Shown: positions 18,201-26,478 of the stretch, in pieces
Layout of the letters: every line of letters starts with the position of its first letter
Position numbering within the stretch: the first letter of the stretch is position 1
Assembly (NCBI GenBank): GCA_905215555.1
Contig: CAJMQU010000011.1
Location: 1 to 64,000, forward strand
Direction of reading: 5' to 3'
From: an uncultured bacterium
Lineage (GTDB): Bacteria; Bacteroidota; Bacteroidia; Bacteroidales; Bacteroidaceae
DNA: 64,000 nucleotides
The notes under the pieces: model-generated
What the model saw: only the letters and a program-made list of their open reading frames with translations
What the model was told of the DNA's origin: nothing
Databases searched by the model: none
Position numbers and translations under genes: made by a program

Positions 18201-18584
18201 TCCATTAAGTATTTAATGAAAGCGACACAAGGTTCCAGCGAGCCTCAACAGGCATTCTACTATAACGACCAGCAACCTGACAAGATTTTCTATCAGGGAC
18301 TTGCTTGGAGGGCATTAGGCGAAGAAAGCAAAGCACGCAGCCGCTTCAACAAACTGATTGATCACGGCAAGAAGCATCTCTTCGATAAGTGTAAAATCGA
18401 TTATTTCGCAGTATCCTTACCCGAACTTGCTATTTGGGAAGACGATTTGAATATTCGTAATAAGATACATTGCTATTATGTGATGGCTTTGGGATACAGC
18501 GGATTAGGAGAGAAGGAACTTGCAGATAAATATTATTCATTGGTAAAAGAGCTTGATATCAACAAGCAAGTTTTCAGGGAGTAG
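15261..18584 (+). CDS. DUF5107 domain protein with C-terminal TPR repeats
   Basis: An 1107-residue protein with no signal peptide or membrane segment, so probably cytoplasmic. Residues about 35-345 match the DUF5107 pattern (PYPVVEKIGDEKKEKEYKAY, LPELGGRVQMAYDKVKKRHFVYYN, GPWISGGIEFNWPQHHRPS, FTLHPGKSYLEIKVKVYNRT, WWANPAV), a beta-sandwich domain found with glycan genes and resembling carbohydrate mutarotase-type folds; the catalytic role is not established. From about 475 to the end are TPR helices (EPGDARCNNAVGLLNMRRGK, YYNLGWSLKMQGKYDEAYNA and so on). Its place between a sugar porter and SusCD suggests handling of imported oligosaccharide. Base composition matches the flanking genes, not the AT-rich cassette that follows. 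Confidence 0.85.
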   Translation: MEKITEYLIQPTLFEKGVVKVWKETVKLPTYEIGEEEKNPIFLEKRVYQGSSGVVYPYPVVEKIGDEKKEKEYKAYFLENEYLKIMILPELGGRVQMAYDKVKKRHFVYYNQVIKPALVGLTGPWISGGIEFNWPQHHRPSTYLPTDCTIEENADGSKTVWCNEVERMFNMKGMQGFTLHPGKSYLEIKVKVYNRTPFPQTFLWWANPAVVVNDHYHSVFPPDVHAVFDHGKRDVSNFPIATGVYYKQDYSEGVDISKYKNIPVPTSYMAIQSRYNFVGGYEENVQAGLLHVADHHLSPGKKQWTWGNGDFGIAWDRNLTDEDGPYIELMTGVYTDNQPDFTWLQPYEEKSWMQYFMPYSEVGYVKNASKDFILNLDVADNTAHIIVYATGKQEDIKIELKDVTGKILLSQITALSPESIFKTQVETTGQLPEELTLSIYDRDGRPLLEYKADKPEIKPTPDPAKAAKQPEEIASIEQLFLTGLHLEQYRHATYDPMAYYKEALDREPGDARCNNAVGLLNMRRGKFEEAEKYFHKAIETLTERSPNPYDGEPYYNLGWSLKMQGKYDEAYNAYYKSTWNAAWRDAGYFSVAQIDCIRKDWTAALEHIDLALIHNWHNHKARQLKASILRHSGQTDEALKFIGESLTIDKFNLGCRFEKYFIENVSTDLQEMKEMLNGGVHNYIEYAFDFAAAGMYEEASRIMHTYMDEETAIYPMAAYMTGYFASMSGDTESALQWYRKAQSLSPHKCFPNRIDEVNVLTDAMKMNPEDFKAPYYLGNFWYAHRCYEEAIACWEKSVEINNLFPTALRNLSLAYYNKRGRKEEACRLLEKAFELDETDARIFMELDQLYKKMGRPHAERLAFLEAHPDLVAQRDDLCIERITLYNQLGEYEKAKRLIAAQKFHPWEGGEGKVTGQYILCRVELAKKAIKEKRYTEAISLLKETDHYPHNLGEGKLINAEENEVDYYKGIACQRLGNEAESIKYLMKATQGSSEPQQAFYYNDQQPDKIFYQGLAWRALGEESKARSRFNKLIDHGKKHLFDKCKIDYFAVSLPELAIWEDDLNIRNKIHCYYVMALGYSGLGEKELADKYYSLVKELDINKQVFRE

Positions 18585-18594
18585 GGACAAGTCA

Positions 18595-18622
18595 CTAGAG
18601 GAGAAAATTATTTCTCCTCTAG
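18595..18622 (+). terminator. Hairpin after the DUF5107-TPR gene
   Basis: CTAGAGGAGAAA (18595-18606) pairs perfectly with TTTCTCCTCTAG (18611-18622) around a 4-base loop. It lies at the left seam of the AT-rich cassette. No T-run follows, so termination is likely only partial. Confidence 0.55.
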
Positions 18623-18704
18623 GGCAAGTCCGGTTATCCACAAATATACTCTATCCCCAATATATGTATTGACTTCATTATGTTAACTATTTAATCTACT
18701 AATC

Positions 18705-20048
18705 ATGAAACAGAGTTATTTTTTACTTTTATCAATTATGTTTCTACTATTAACCGGTTGTAAAGATGATGACGAAGCGTCATACCCCGATTCCGCTTCC
18801 CCCGAAATAGTAGTAAAAAGAGATGAACTGTATTCGGTTCCCAACCGAAAATTTGTGATAAAGGCAGATCTGAAAGATGATTTAGGCCTGAAAAGTCTGA
18901 AGATAAGCATTCCTGAGTTCTACTTAGATAAAGAGATTACATTTCCAACGGATAAACTGGTAACAGAATATGAGTTAGCTTATGAGTTTCTGGCACCTAA
19001 TGATACAAAGAATGAGGATGTATATAAAGTCAGCTTGGTACTGGAAGATGTTTCAGGAAATGTTGTGACCAAAGAGCTTACATTACATCTGGACGGAGAC
19101 TTTAATGCGCCTAAATTTTCGGATATATCTCCACAGGACGGAACAGTGCAATTATTGGAGAGCAACATGGCATTGTCACTCTCTTTCAAAGTTACTGACG
19201 ATTCTGGTTTGGATTCAATCTATGTAGAAGAGCCAATATTGGGCATCATGGAAAAAATCAAACTAAATGGTGAAAAGGAGTACTCCTTCAACAAGACTTA
19301 TTCGTTACCCTCCAAACCGGAAGAGTATGAACTAAAGATAACAGCAATCGACAACTTTGTGGAAGCCAACAGGAATATACAGAAAATTAAATATATAGTT
19401 TCCAGTGAAATGGTTACTTTGTTCTTGGCCGATGTTCCTAAGGGAACTGATTTGACGGCTGATGTTTGCGGAGTGCCGATGTTCTATCATAAGAAATCGA
19501 ATGGCATATTTACTTTCAAATATTATGCCGACTGTGATAATAAGGAAATCTATTTCTTAGGACAGGAAAACTCTTTTGAACCTCATTGCTTCGGTACATC
19601 CGGCGAAAATGGCAAATTGTTAAACAGTCCTTCTGCCGCACCAATAGTGTTGCCTGCAAAGGGATATTATGAGATTACAGTAAGTACCAAGGAGCAGACA
19701 TATACTGTGACCCCTTATATACCTTCTTCAGCAGTACACGATTCTCCCGATATCACGATGTGTGGTTACGGATTTGAGGGTGCCGGATGGAACCCTTCCA
19801 ATAAGGATTGCCTACTCACTCCCGACGCAGAGAATCCGTATATACTTGAACGAACTCTTATACTGAATGCAACCCAGCTTAATGTGACCATTACCTATCC
19901 GGGCTGGAGTAAATATTGGCGCTTACTTGAAAATGGTATTATTGACTATATGGGTTCAAGCCAACCTTATTTGAAAGTAAACCAAAAGGGAAGTTATAAA
20001 TTCATTATTGATACTGAGATTGCACGTGCTAAATTACTGAAAGAATAA
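18705..20048 (+). CDS. Surface lipoprotein with Ig-like domains (SusE/F-position glycan-binding candidate)
   Basis: A 447-residue lipoprotein: signal MKQSYFLLLSIMFLLLTGCK with the lipid-bearing Cys at residue 19, followed by acidic KDDDEAS, a pattern typical of surface export in Bacteroidetes. Residues about 25-125 and 130-230 look like two Ig/cadherin-like sandwiches with DDLGLKSL and DDSGLDSI repeats (DUF4625-like). The C-terminal part (about 235-445) is rich in aromatic residues and resembles the SusE/SusF starch-binding style (GFEGAGWNPSNKDCLLTP, FIIDTEIARAKL). It stands directly before susC rather than after susD, an unusual order. Probable role: holding the polysaccharide at the cell surface. 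Low GC. Confidence 0.75.
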   Translation: MKQSYFLLLSIMFLLLTGCKDDDEASYPDSASPEIVVKRDELYSVPNRKFVIKADLKDDLGLKSLKISIPEFYLDKEITFPTDKLVTEYELAYEFLAPNDTKNEDVYKVSLVLEDVSGNVVTKELTLHLDGDFNAPKFSDISPQDGTVQLLESNMALSLSFKVTDDSGLDSIYVEEPILGIMEKIKLNGEKEYSFNKTYSLPSKPEEYELKITAIDNFVEANRNIQKIKYIVSSEMVTLFLADVPKGTDLTADVCGVPMFYHKKSNGIFTFKYYADCDNKEIYFLGQENSFEPHCFGTSGENGKLLNSPSAAPIVLPAKGYYEITVSTKEQTYTVTPYIPSSAVHDSPDITMCGYGFEGAGWNPSNKDCLLTPDAENPYILERTLILNATQLNVTITYPGWSKYWRLLENGIIDYMGSSQPYLKVNQKGSYKFIIDTEIARAKLLKE

Positions 20049-20070
20049 CCATTAAACCATGTATATAGTC

Positions 20071-23000
20071 ATGAAAAGAAATATTATATTTTCTCTTATT
20101 GTTTTCTTCTTCTGCCTTGCAGCCAATGCACAGGTAAGGGTTCGAGGAACTATTGTTGACGATCAAAATGAACCTTTGATAGGCGTCAATATCCAAGAAG
20201 AAGGAACTACCAACGGTAGTATATCTGATGTGAATGGACAATACAGTATAACAGTCGCTGGGATAGATTCCAAACTGTCATTCTCTTTTATCTCTTACAA
20301 AACCATTGTAGAAAAAGTAGGGAATAGAACTGTCATTAATGTGACCCTGACAGAAGATTCAGAGCTACTTCAGGAAGTGGTGGTAGTAGGCTATGGTGTA
20401 CAGAAAAAGAGTGATTTGACAAGTTCCATCTCTTCCGTGAAAGGAAAAGAGGTAAGATCGATGAATGTGAGCAATGCCACTGAAAGCCTCCAAGGGAAAG
20501 TGGCCGGTGTGACAATTGTAGGAGCCGGAAATCCGGGTGGTCAGCCAAAAGTTTTGATTAGAGGTTTCTCTACCATCAACTTGTCCACTGACCCATTGTA
20601 TGTGGTTGATGGGGTTCCTATGGGCGAAGGGATCAATTTCCTTAACCCTAATGAGATTGAGAGTATTGAAGTATTGAAAGACGCTTCTGCCAGTGCTATT
20701 TATGGCAGCCGTGCCTCAAATGGAGTTATTATGGTGACTACCCGCAAGGGAGTGGAAGGTAAACCTTCATTCTATCTTGATATGCATTATGGTGTGCAGG
20801 AGATGAAGAATCCCTATGACATGGCGGATGCTGTGGAGTATGCCGAAATATTGAACACGGCTGCCCGCCAGGCCGGTTATCCTGAGGAATTTGAAAATCC
20901 CGCTTCTTTTGCAGGTAAGACAACGAATTGGTGGGGTGCAGGTATTCGTAAGTTTACCCCTCAATTAAATGCAAGTTTGGATGTACAAGGTGGAACAGAG
21001 AAGAACAAGTATTCAGTCAGTTTAAATTATTTCCAGCAAGACGCTTTCTACCAAAAGGGAGGATATAAGCGATTTACCGCTCGTTTTACCAATGATTACA
21101 AGTTTAACAAGTATCTTTCAGCCGGATTCTCATTAAATCCGCGTTATGAGTCATGGGGTAATCCTACTAATTGGTCGGACTTTGACAGAGTGGATCCGAT
21201 TACCCCTATTTTCAAGTCTGAAGATGAATTAAATGGTACTGAAAATGAATATAGTGTGTATTCCCGCTCTCCGTCTCAAATTTGGAATCCGGTTGGTTAT
21301 GTTCACAGATGGAATCAAAGCAATAATTCTTATGCTTTGTCGTCTTCTGCTTATCTTGAAATCAAGCCGATAAAAGACTTGATATTTAGATCTCAATTCT
21401 CCATAGATTTAGATACTCGAATTTCCAATACGTTTGCACCGGATTTTGTTATTGATGCTGCTCATGAATTTCAGACGAACAACAAGTTCACTCGCAACAA
21501 ACCTACTTATCGTAATTGGAGTTTGCAGAATACATTGACTTACCTGAAAACTTTTGCGAATAAGCATAATTTTTCTTTTATGGTGGGTAACACCATGGAA
21601 GAATGGAACAGCACTACTTTGTGGGGAAGCTATGAAAAGATGCCCAACAACTCAGATAACTTGCATGAGCTGGATGCCGGTACCATTAATCCGCAGACCG
21701 GAGGTAATTCTTCTACCACTTCCATTCTGTCTTATTTGGGTAGATTAACTTATAATTATGATGACAAGTATTATCTTACAGCCACTTATCGTGTGGATGG
21801 TTCTTCCAAATTCCTGTCTAAGAACAAATGGGCTTCTTTCCCTTCGGCTTCTATAGCTTGGCGTATGTCTAACGAACCGTTTATGGAAAACACAAAGTCT
21901 GTGCTTAACAGCCTTAAACTTAGAATAGGTTGGGGACGTGTAGGTAATCAGAATCTTCCTTCAGGAGTTTACATGTCTCAATTAGGGCAAGATTACTATG
22001 TATTGGGTGATAACGTGGTAAATACCGTTTATCCCAGCCTAGTTAAAAATGAGGATGTGAAATGGGAAACCGTAGAGGATTATAACTTTGGCGTTGATTA
22101 CGGATTATTTGATAATCGCTTAACGGGATCTTTTGAGTATTATGTAAAGAATACTAAAGATATGCTTTTTCAGAAAGCTTATCCCAGTTATTCCGGTTAT
22201 CCGGGCGATGCCAAGATCTGGACAAATGTAGGTTCTATGCGTACCAAAGGTTTTGAAATGACAATCAACTACAATGACCGTTGGGGAGATTTCACCTTTG
22301 GAACAACTTTAAACTTGACTACTTTCAACGTGAATATGACAGAGTTGACAGGTGATAAAGACCCATTGTATGGAAATGGTGAAAAGACAAAGACAATAGA
22401 AGGTGAGGAACCCGCTTTCTTCTACGGATACGTAGCTGATGGCATCTTCCAGAATCAGATTGAAGTGAACAGTCATACTAATAACCAAGGGCAGTTCTTG
22501 CAACCTAATGCGCAAGTTGGTGATATTCGATTTAAGGATGTAAATGGAGATGGACAATTGAATGCAGATGACCGCACAAAGATAGGCTCTCCATGGGCTG
22601 ATATGACGATGGGGCTTAATCTGAACTTAGGTTATAAGAACTTTGATTTGGTAGCAAACTTCTATGCCAGCATTGGTAATGATCTTGTTAATCAGAATAT
22701 TCAGGAACTGTATAATGCTGCCGGAAGTGGTGGGAAAGTGAACAAAGTGAGCGGTTTGCTTGATATGGCTTGGCATGGTGAAGGCACTTCTAACTATGTA
22801 CCTCGCCTATCTACTCAAGACCATAATGAAAACTTTACCAAATTCTCGTCTTTCTATATCGAAGACGGTTCTTATTTGAAGTTGAAAAATTTGCAGTTGG
22901 GGTATACTTTTAAGACAATTCCCGGTGTCAATAAACTAAGATTATATATAGCAGGGCAAAATTTGTTTACCTTGACCGGCTATAACGGTGTTGAGCCTGA

Positions 23001-23091
23001 AGTTTCAGGCAATGTGTTGAGTTTCGGATTTGGCGGATGGACTTATCCGGTACAACGTATATACTCAGTAGGTGTAAATGTAACATTTTAA
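20071..23091 (+). CDS. SusC/RagA-type TonB-dependent outer-membrane transporter, PUL 1
   Basis: A 1006-residue oligosaccharide importer. Signal peptide to about residue 22 (CLAANAQ), carboxypeptidase-regulatory-like domain (RGTIVDDQNEPLIGVNIQEE), TonB-box/plug region (EVVVVGYGVQKKSDLTSSI, PLYVVDGVPMGEGINFLNP, SASAIYGSRASNGVIMVTT), a 22-strand barrel, and the C-terminal aromatic end GVNVTF. It works as a pedal-bin complex with the SusD encoded 13 bases downstream. I use the ATG at 20071 because MKRNIIFSLIVFFF gives a normal signal peptide; 20059 would add four residues. Third-position T-rich codons contrast with the second SusC of the window. Confidence 0.95.
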   Translation: MKRNIIFSLIVFFFCLAANAQVRVRGTIVDDQNEPLIGVNIQEEGTTNGSISDVNGQYSITVAGIDSKLSFSFISYKTIVEKVGNRTVINVTLTEDSELLQEVVVVGYGVQKKSDLTSSISSVKGKEVRSMNVSNATESLQGKVAGVTIVGAGNPGGQPKVLIRGFSTINLSTDPLYVVDGVPMGEGINFLNPNEIESIEVLKDASASAIYGSRASNGVIMVTTRKGVEGKPSFYLDMHYGVQEMKNPYDMADAVEYAEILNTAARQAGYPEEFENPASFAGKTTNWWGAGIRKFTPQLNASLDVQGGTEKNKYSVSLNYFQQDAFYQKGGYKRFTARFTNDYKFNKYLSAGFSLNPRYESWGNPTNWSDFDRVDPITPIFKSEDELNGTENEYSVYSRSPSQIWNPVGYVHRWNQSNNSYALSSSAYLEIKPIKDLIFRSQFSIDLDTRISNTFAPDFVIDAAHEFQTNNKFTRNKPTYRNWSLQNTLTYLKTFANKHNFSFMVGNTMEEWNSTTLWGSYEKMPNNSDNLHELDAGTINPQTGGNSSTTSILSYLGRLTYNYDDKYYLTATYRVDGSSKFLSKNKWASFPSASIAWRMSNEPFMENTKSVLNSLKLRIGWGRVGNQNLPSGVYMSQLGQDYYVLGDNVVNTVYPSLVKNEDVKWETVEDYNFGVDYGLFDNRLTGSFEYYVKNTKDMLFQKAYPSYSGYPGDAKIWTNVGSMRTKGFEMTINYNDRWGDFTFGTTLNLTTFNVNMTELTGDKDPLYGNGEKTKTIEGEEPAFFYGYVADGIFQNQIEVNSHTNNQGQFLQPNAQVGDIRFKDVNGDGQLNADDRTKIGSPWADMTMGLNLNLGYKNFDLVANFYASIGNDLVNQNIQELYNAAGSGGKVNKVSGLLDMAWHGEGTSNYVPRLSTQDHNENFTKFSSFYIEDGSYLKLKNLQLGYTFKTIPGVNKLRLYIAGQNLFTLTGYNGVEPEVSGNVLSFGFGGWTYPVQRIYSVGVNVTF

Positions 23092-23104
23092 TAGATTGTA
23101 AATC

Positions 23105-24730
23105 ATGAAAAAGAATATATTTGCTTTCGTAATAGCAGCTTCATTGGGATTAGGATTTGTGTCCTGTGAAGATTTTATTGAGCACGAAAAGAGAGGTGTT
23201 CAAGATTTGGATAATTATTTTGAAACAGATACCGAATGCCGTGATTTTGTCATAGACTTGTATAAACGCGCATTGCTGAATAATGACTGGCAACCGATAG
23301 CTCATACTAGAATCACGAATGAAACTGCTACCGATGATGCTTGGATGGGAAATACCGGACAATCTACTGATGGATTCAGTCCTGCTTCGGAGTATTTGAT
23401 AACTCCCAATAAAATGGGGTATCTTACGGATTTATTCAAACAGAGATATAAGAATATCATGGCATGCAATATTGCTATAAACTCTATTCCGGAAGCTCCC
23501 ATTTCAGAAGACAAGAAAAAGGCCTATGTAGGTGAAGCTTTGTTTTGCCGTGCATATAATTACTTAGACCTTGTAGGCAATTTTGGAGGTGTACCATTGG
23601 TGCTTAAAATGCTTTCATCCAATGATATGAATTTAGGACGCTCCAGCAAAGAAGAGGTATATCAGCAAATAGAGAACGACCTTAAATCAGCCGTTCACAT
23701 GGTAAATACCACGTATGGAAGTGAGGGGAAAGGCAGGGCAACTGTATGGACTTGCACTGCATTGTTAGCAAGAGTTTCATTGTATCAGGGAAAATGGGAA
23801 GAAGCCTATCATTATGCAGATACAACAATCGTGAATAGCGGTTGTAAACTCGAACCTGATTTTCTGAATATTTGGAACGTCAATAATCATAATGGCATCG
23901 AATCACTCATTGAAGTTCAGACAAGCCCTGAAGTAGGTAAGATCTTAGGCAATCCTCTTTCCACACTTTGTGGAGGGCGTGGTGAAAGTTTGGAAAATTT
24001 CCCCAGTAAAGATCCTAATGATATTATGGACGGTTGGGGATGGGGAGTGCCCACCAGTGATTTGGAAAATTGCTATCTTTCCGAAGAAGATGAGATAAGA
24101 AGGCGCAGTACAATAACGGTTTGTGGTGATGCTGTCTATGGCGACGAGGATTTAAATCCTACTTATGTATTCGATTTGGCACAAAACAAATCCGGCCGTG
24201 TGATCCGTAAATATTATATTCCCATTGCCACTCGTAGAACATTGGCTAACAAGAGGTATAACGCTCCTTTGAATACGCCAATTATCCGTCTGGCAGAAAT
24301 GTATCTAACCCGTTCGGAAGCCGCTTTTCATCTGGGTAGGTTTGATGAAGCAATGGATGATGTAGATATCATCCGTGCCCGAGTAAAACTTTCCCCAAAG
24401 AAAGGAACCGTTTCCGGTAATGCAATACTTTATGCTATCTGGAAAGAACGCAGAATGGAATTGGCATTTGAAGGATTGCGTCTGTTCGATATCAGGAGAC
24501 AAATAGATCCGGTCACTAATCAACCCGTCATAGCCGGTTTGTTCGGTCCTAATGGAAGTTTTGTTCATTATAATATGTATGAGTCAACGGATCAGTATGA
24601 AACAAGTAATCTTAAGGAGTTGCAAAATAAAGGTATCAACTTTGATGTCAATAAACACTTGGTATGGCCCATCCCCCAATCAGAAATAGACCGCAGTTTT
24701 GGTACTGTAACACAGAATCCCAATTACTAA
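23105..24730 (+). CDS. SusD/RagB-type surface glycan-binding lipoprotein, PUL 1
   Basis: A 541-residue lipoprotein that caps the SusC barrel and binds glycan. Lipobox ends GFVSCEDF, with the Cys at residue 21. The alpha-helical SusD fold is shown by RYKNIMACNIAINSI, AFLCRAYNYLDLVGNFGGVPLV-like (EALFCRAYNYLDL), a central TPR-like helix pair, and the C-terminal IIRLAEMYLTRSEAAFHLG, ERRMELAFEGLRLFDIRR and WPIPQSEIDRS. Nearest-partner spacing to SusC is 13 bases and to the GH30 35 bases, so all are co-transcribed. Confidence 0.95.
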   Translation: MKKNIFAFVIAASLGLGFVSCEDFIEHEKRGVQDLDNYFETDTECRDFVIDLYKRALLNNDWQPIAHTRITNETATDDAWMGNTGQSTDGFSPASEYLITPNKMGYLTDLFKQRYKNIMACNIAINSIPEAPISEDKKKAYVGEALFCRAYNYLDLVGNFGGVPLVLKMLSSNDMNLGRSSKEEVYQQIENDLKSAVHMVNTTYGSEGKGRATVWTCTALLARVSLYQGKWEEAYHYADTTIVNSGCKLEPDFLNIWNVNNHNGIESLIEVQTSPEVGKILGNPLSTLCGGRGESLENFPSKDPNDIMDGWGWGVPTSDLENCYLSEEDEIRRRSTITVCGDAVYGDEDLNPTYVFDLAQNKSGRVIRKYYIPIATRRTLANKRYNAPLNTPIIRLAEMYLTRSEAAFHLGRFDEAMDDVDIIRARVKLSPKKGTVSGNAILYAIWKERRMELAFEGLRLFDIRRQIDPVTNQPVIAGLFGPNGSFVHYNMYESTDQYETSNLKELQNKGINFDVNKHLVWPIPQSEIDRSFGTVTQNPNY

Positions 24731-24765
24731 TAAACATGAAAAATTAAACTTTAAATTTTATAGAA

Positions 24766-26388
24766 ATGAGAAATAATAAATATTTGCAGATATTAAGTAT
24801 TTGTACCCTGTTTTCAGTAACGGCATGTAGTTCCAAATTAGAGATTCCTGAACCACCAGTTTACAATAAAGTGAGAAATATTACGGTAGACTTGAATCAG
24901 GAAATGCAGACTATTGACGGTTTTGGGGCATCGGATGCCTGGCGCTGTCAGATGGTGGGAAAATATTGGCCGGAAGAAAAAAGAAATCAAATTGCCGATT
25001 GGCTGTTTAGCCGGGAAGTCGATGAAAATGGAAATCCAAAAGGCATCGGCTTGTCCATGTGGAGATTTTACATTGGTGCAGGAAGCACAGAACAAGGGCT
25101 TGATAGCGACATTGCGGATGAGTGGAGACGGTCTGAATGTTTTTTATCAGCCGATGGTACTTACAATTGGAATAAATATGAGGGACAGAAATGGTTCTTA
25201 AAGGCAGCTCGTGATAGAGGGGTCGAGCGTTTTCTGGCTTTTAACCTGAGCGCTCCGGTTCATATGTCCATAAATGGGAAAGGCTTTTCGATTAAAGAGA
25301 AAAGGATGAATATCAAGGCAGGTATGATGCCTGATTATGCAGACTTTTTAGTAGAGTGCATTGATAACTTACAGAAGAAAGAAGGAGTTAAATTTGATTA
25401 TTTAAGCCCTGTGAATGAACCGCAATGGGATTGGAGTAAAGGTAGTCAGGAAGGGACTCCCGCCACTAATGAAGAAATATCTCAGTTTGTAAAATTGCTG
25501 TCAGAAAGACTCAGCAAGAGAGGATTGACCACCAAAATAGCATTGGGTGAAGCCGGGAGTATTCAATATTTATATAAAAATGTAGATAATGAGAACTTTG
25601 ATAATCAGATTGATGATTTTTGGAATCCGTCATCCCCTTTGAGCATTGCTTCTCTGCCTAATGTGGAGCGGGTAATGACCGGACACAGTTATTGGACTGT
25701 TTGGCCCGTCAAAGATTTGGTTTCACATCGTAAAGCCTTGAATGATAAAATAAAAGAGTACAGCGGCTTAAAATATTGGCAAACTGAGTATTCTATTCTC
25801 GAAAGCCCCGGAGAGTCCGAAATCCCCAACGGGAACGGGAATAAACGCGACTTGGGTATGCAAACGGCACTTTTTGTAGCACGCACTATTCATAACGATT
25901 TGACATTGGTAAATGCTTCCTCTTGGTCTTGGTGGACAGCTCTTACCCGTGCAGACTACAAGGACGGTTTGGTATATCTGGATGATGGAACAAATAATGG
26001 TTCACAGGCTACGGATTATTGCAAGAAAGACGGATTTGCCAGAGACTCCAAACTTATGTGGATGCTGGGTAATTATTCTTTCTTTGTCCGTCCGGGCATG
26101 AAGCGTATTGCCGTAGTTACCGAAAATCCCGACCCAGAGAAAGAGGGTAAAGATGTTATGATTAGCGCATACAAAGACGGTTCTTCCCAAAAGATAGTTT
26201 TGGTTGCGGTAAATGTCGGTTCTGTCAACCGAAAATACAATCTTCAAGATCTGAAACTGAAGAATCAGACTTTAACTCCTTACACCACTTCCGAAACATC
26301 CAATTTAGGAAAGGGAGCAGCAATAAAGACGAATGAAATTGTTGTTCCTGCAAAGTCTGTCGTAACTTTTGTTGGTGAACTGGAATAA
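24766..26388 (+). CDS. GH30-family glycoside hydrolase lipoprotein
   Basis: A 540-residue enzyme with a lipoprotein signal (FSVTACSSK, Cys near residue 21). The (beta/alpha)8 clan GH-A core is shown by the N-terminal QTIDGFGASDAWR, an acid/base Glu at residue 218 in LSPVNEPQWDW, and a nucleophile Glu at residue 341 in YWQTEYSIL. The side beta-domain closes the protein (NEIVVPAKSVVTFVGELE). The sequence is closest in feel to the endo-beta-1,6-galactanase-like branch rather than glucocerebrosidases, but the subfamily cannot be fixed here. Surface location and position after SusD suggest a first cut of the polysaccharide outside the cell. It is the last gene of the AT-rich cassette. Confidence 0.82.
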   Translation: MRNNKYLQILSICTLFSVTACSSKLEIPEPPVYNKVRNITVDLNQEMQTIDGFGASDAWRCQMVGKYWPEEKRNQIADWLFSREVDENGNPKGIGLSMWRFYIGAGSTEQGLDSDIADEWRRSECFLSADGTYNWNKYEGQKWFLKAARDRGVERFLAFNLSAPVHMSINGKGFSIKEKRMNIKAGMMPDYADFLVECIDNLQKKEGVKFDYLSPVNEPQWDWSKGSQEGTPATNEEISQFVKLLSERLSKRGLTTKIALGEAGSIQYLYKNVDNENFDNQIDDFWNPSSPLSIASLPNVERVMTGHSYWTVWPVKDLVSHRKALNDKIKEYSGLKYWQTEYSILESPGESEIPNGNGNKRDLGMQTALFVARTIHNDLTLVNASSWSWWTALTRADYKDGLVYLDDGTNNGSQATDYCKKDGFARDSKLMWMLGNYSFFVRPGMKRIAVVTENPDPEKEGKDVMISAYKDGSSQKIVLVAVNVGSVNRKYNLQDLKLKNQTLTPYTTSETSNLGKGAAIKTNEIVVPAKSVVTFVGELE

Positions 26389-26415
26389 TAATATAACTTC
26401 TCCCCAGCTTATTCG

Positions 26416-26423
26416 TATATTTG
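26416..26423 (+). promoter_or_regulatory. Possible internal promoter before the SGNH-GH105 gene
   Basis: TATATTTG fits the -7 consensus, 56 bases before the ATG and inside the 90-bp gap at the right seam of the AT-rich cassette. No -33 match, so it is tentative. Confidence 0.35.
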
Positions 26424-26478
26424 AATATAGCGTAACAGCTTGGTATGAGAAAGAAAATGTTTTTATAAGGACAAGAAT

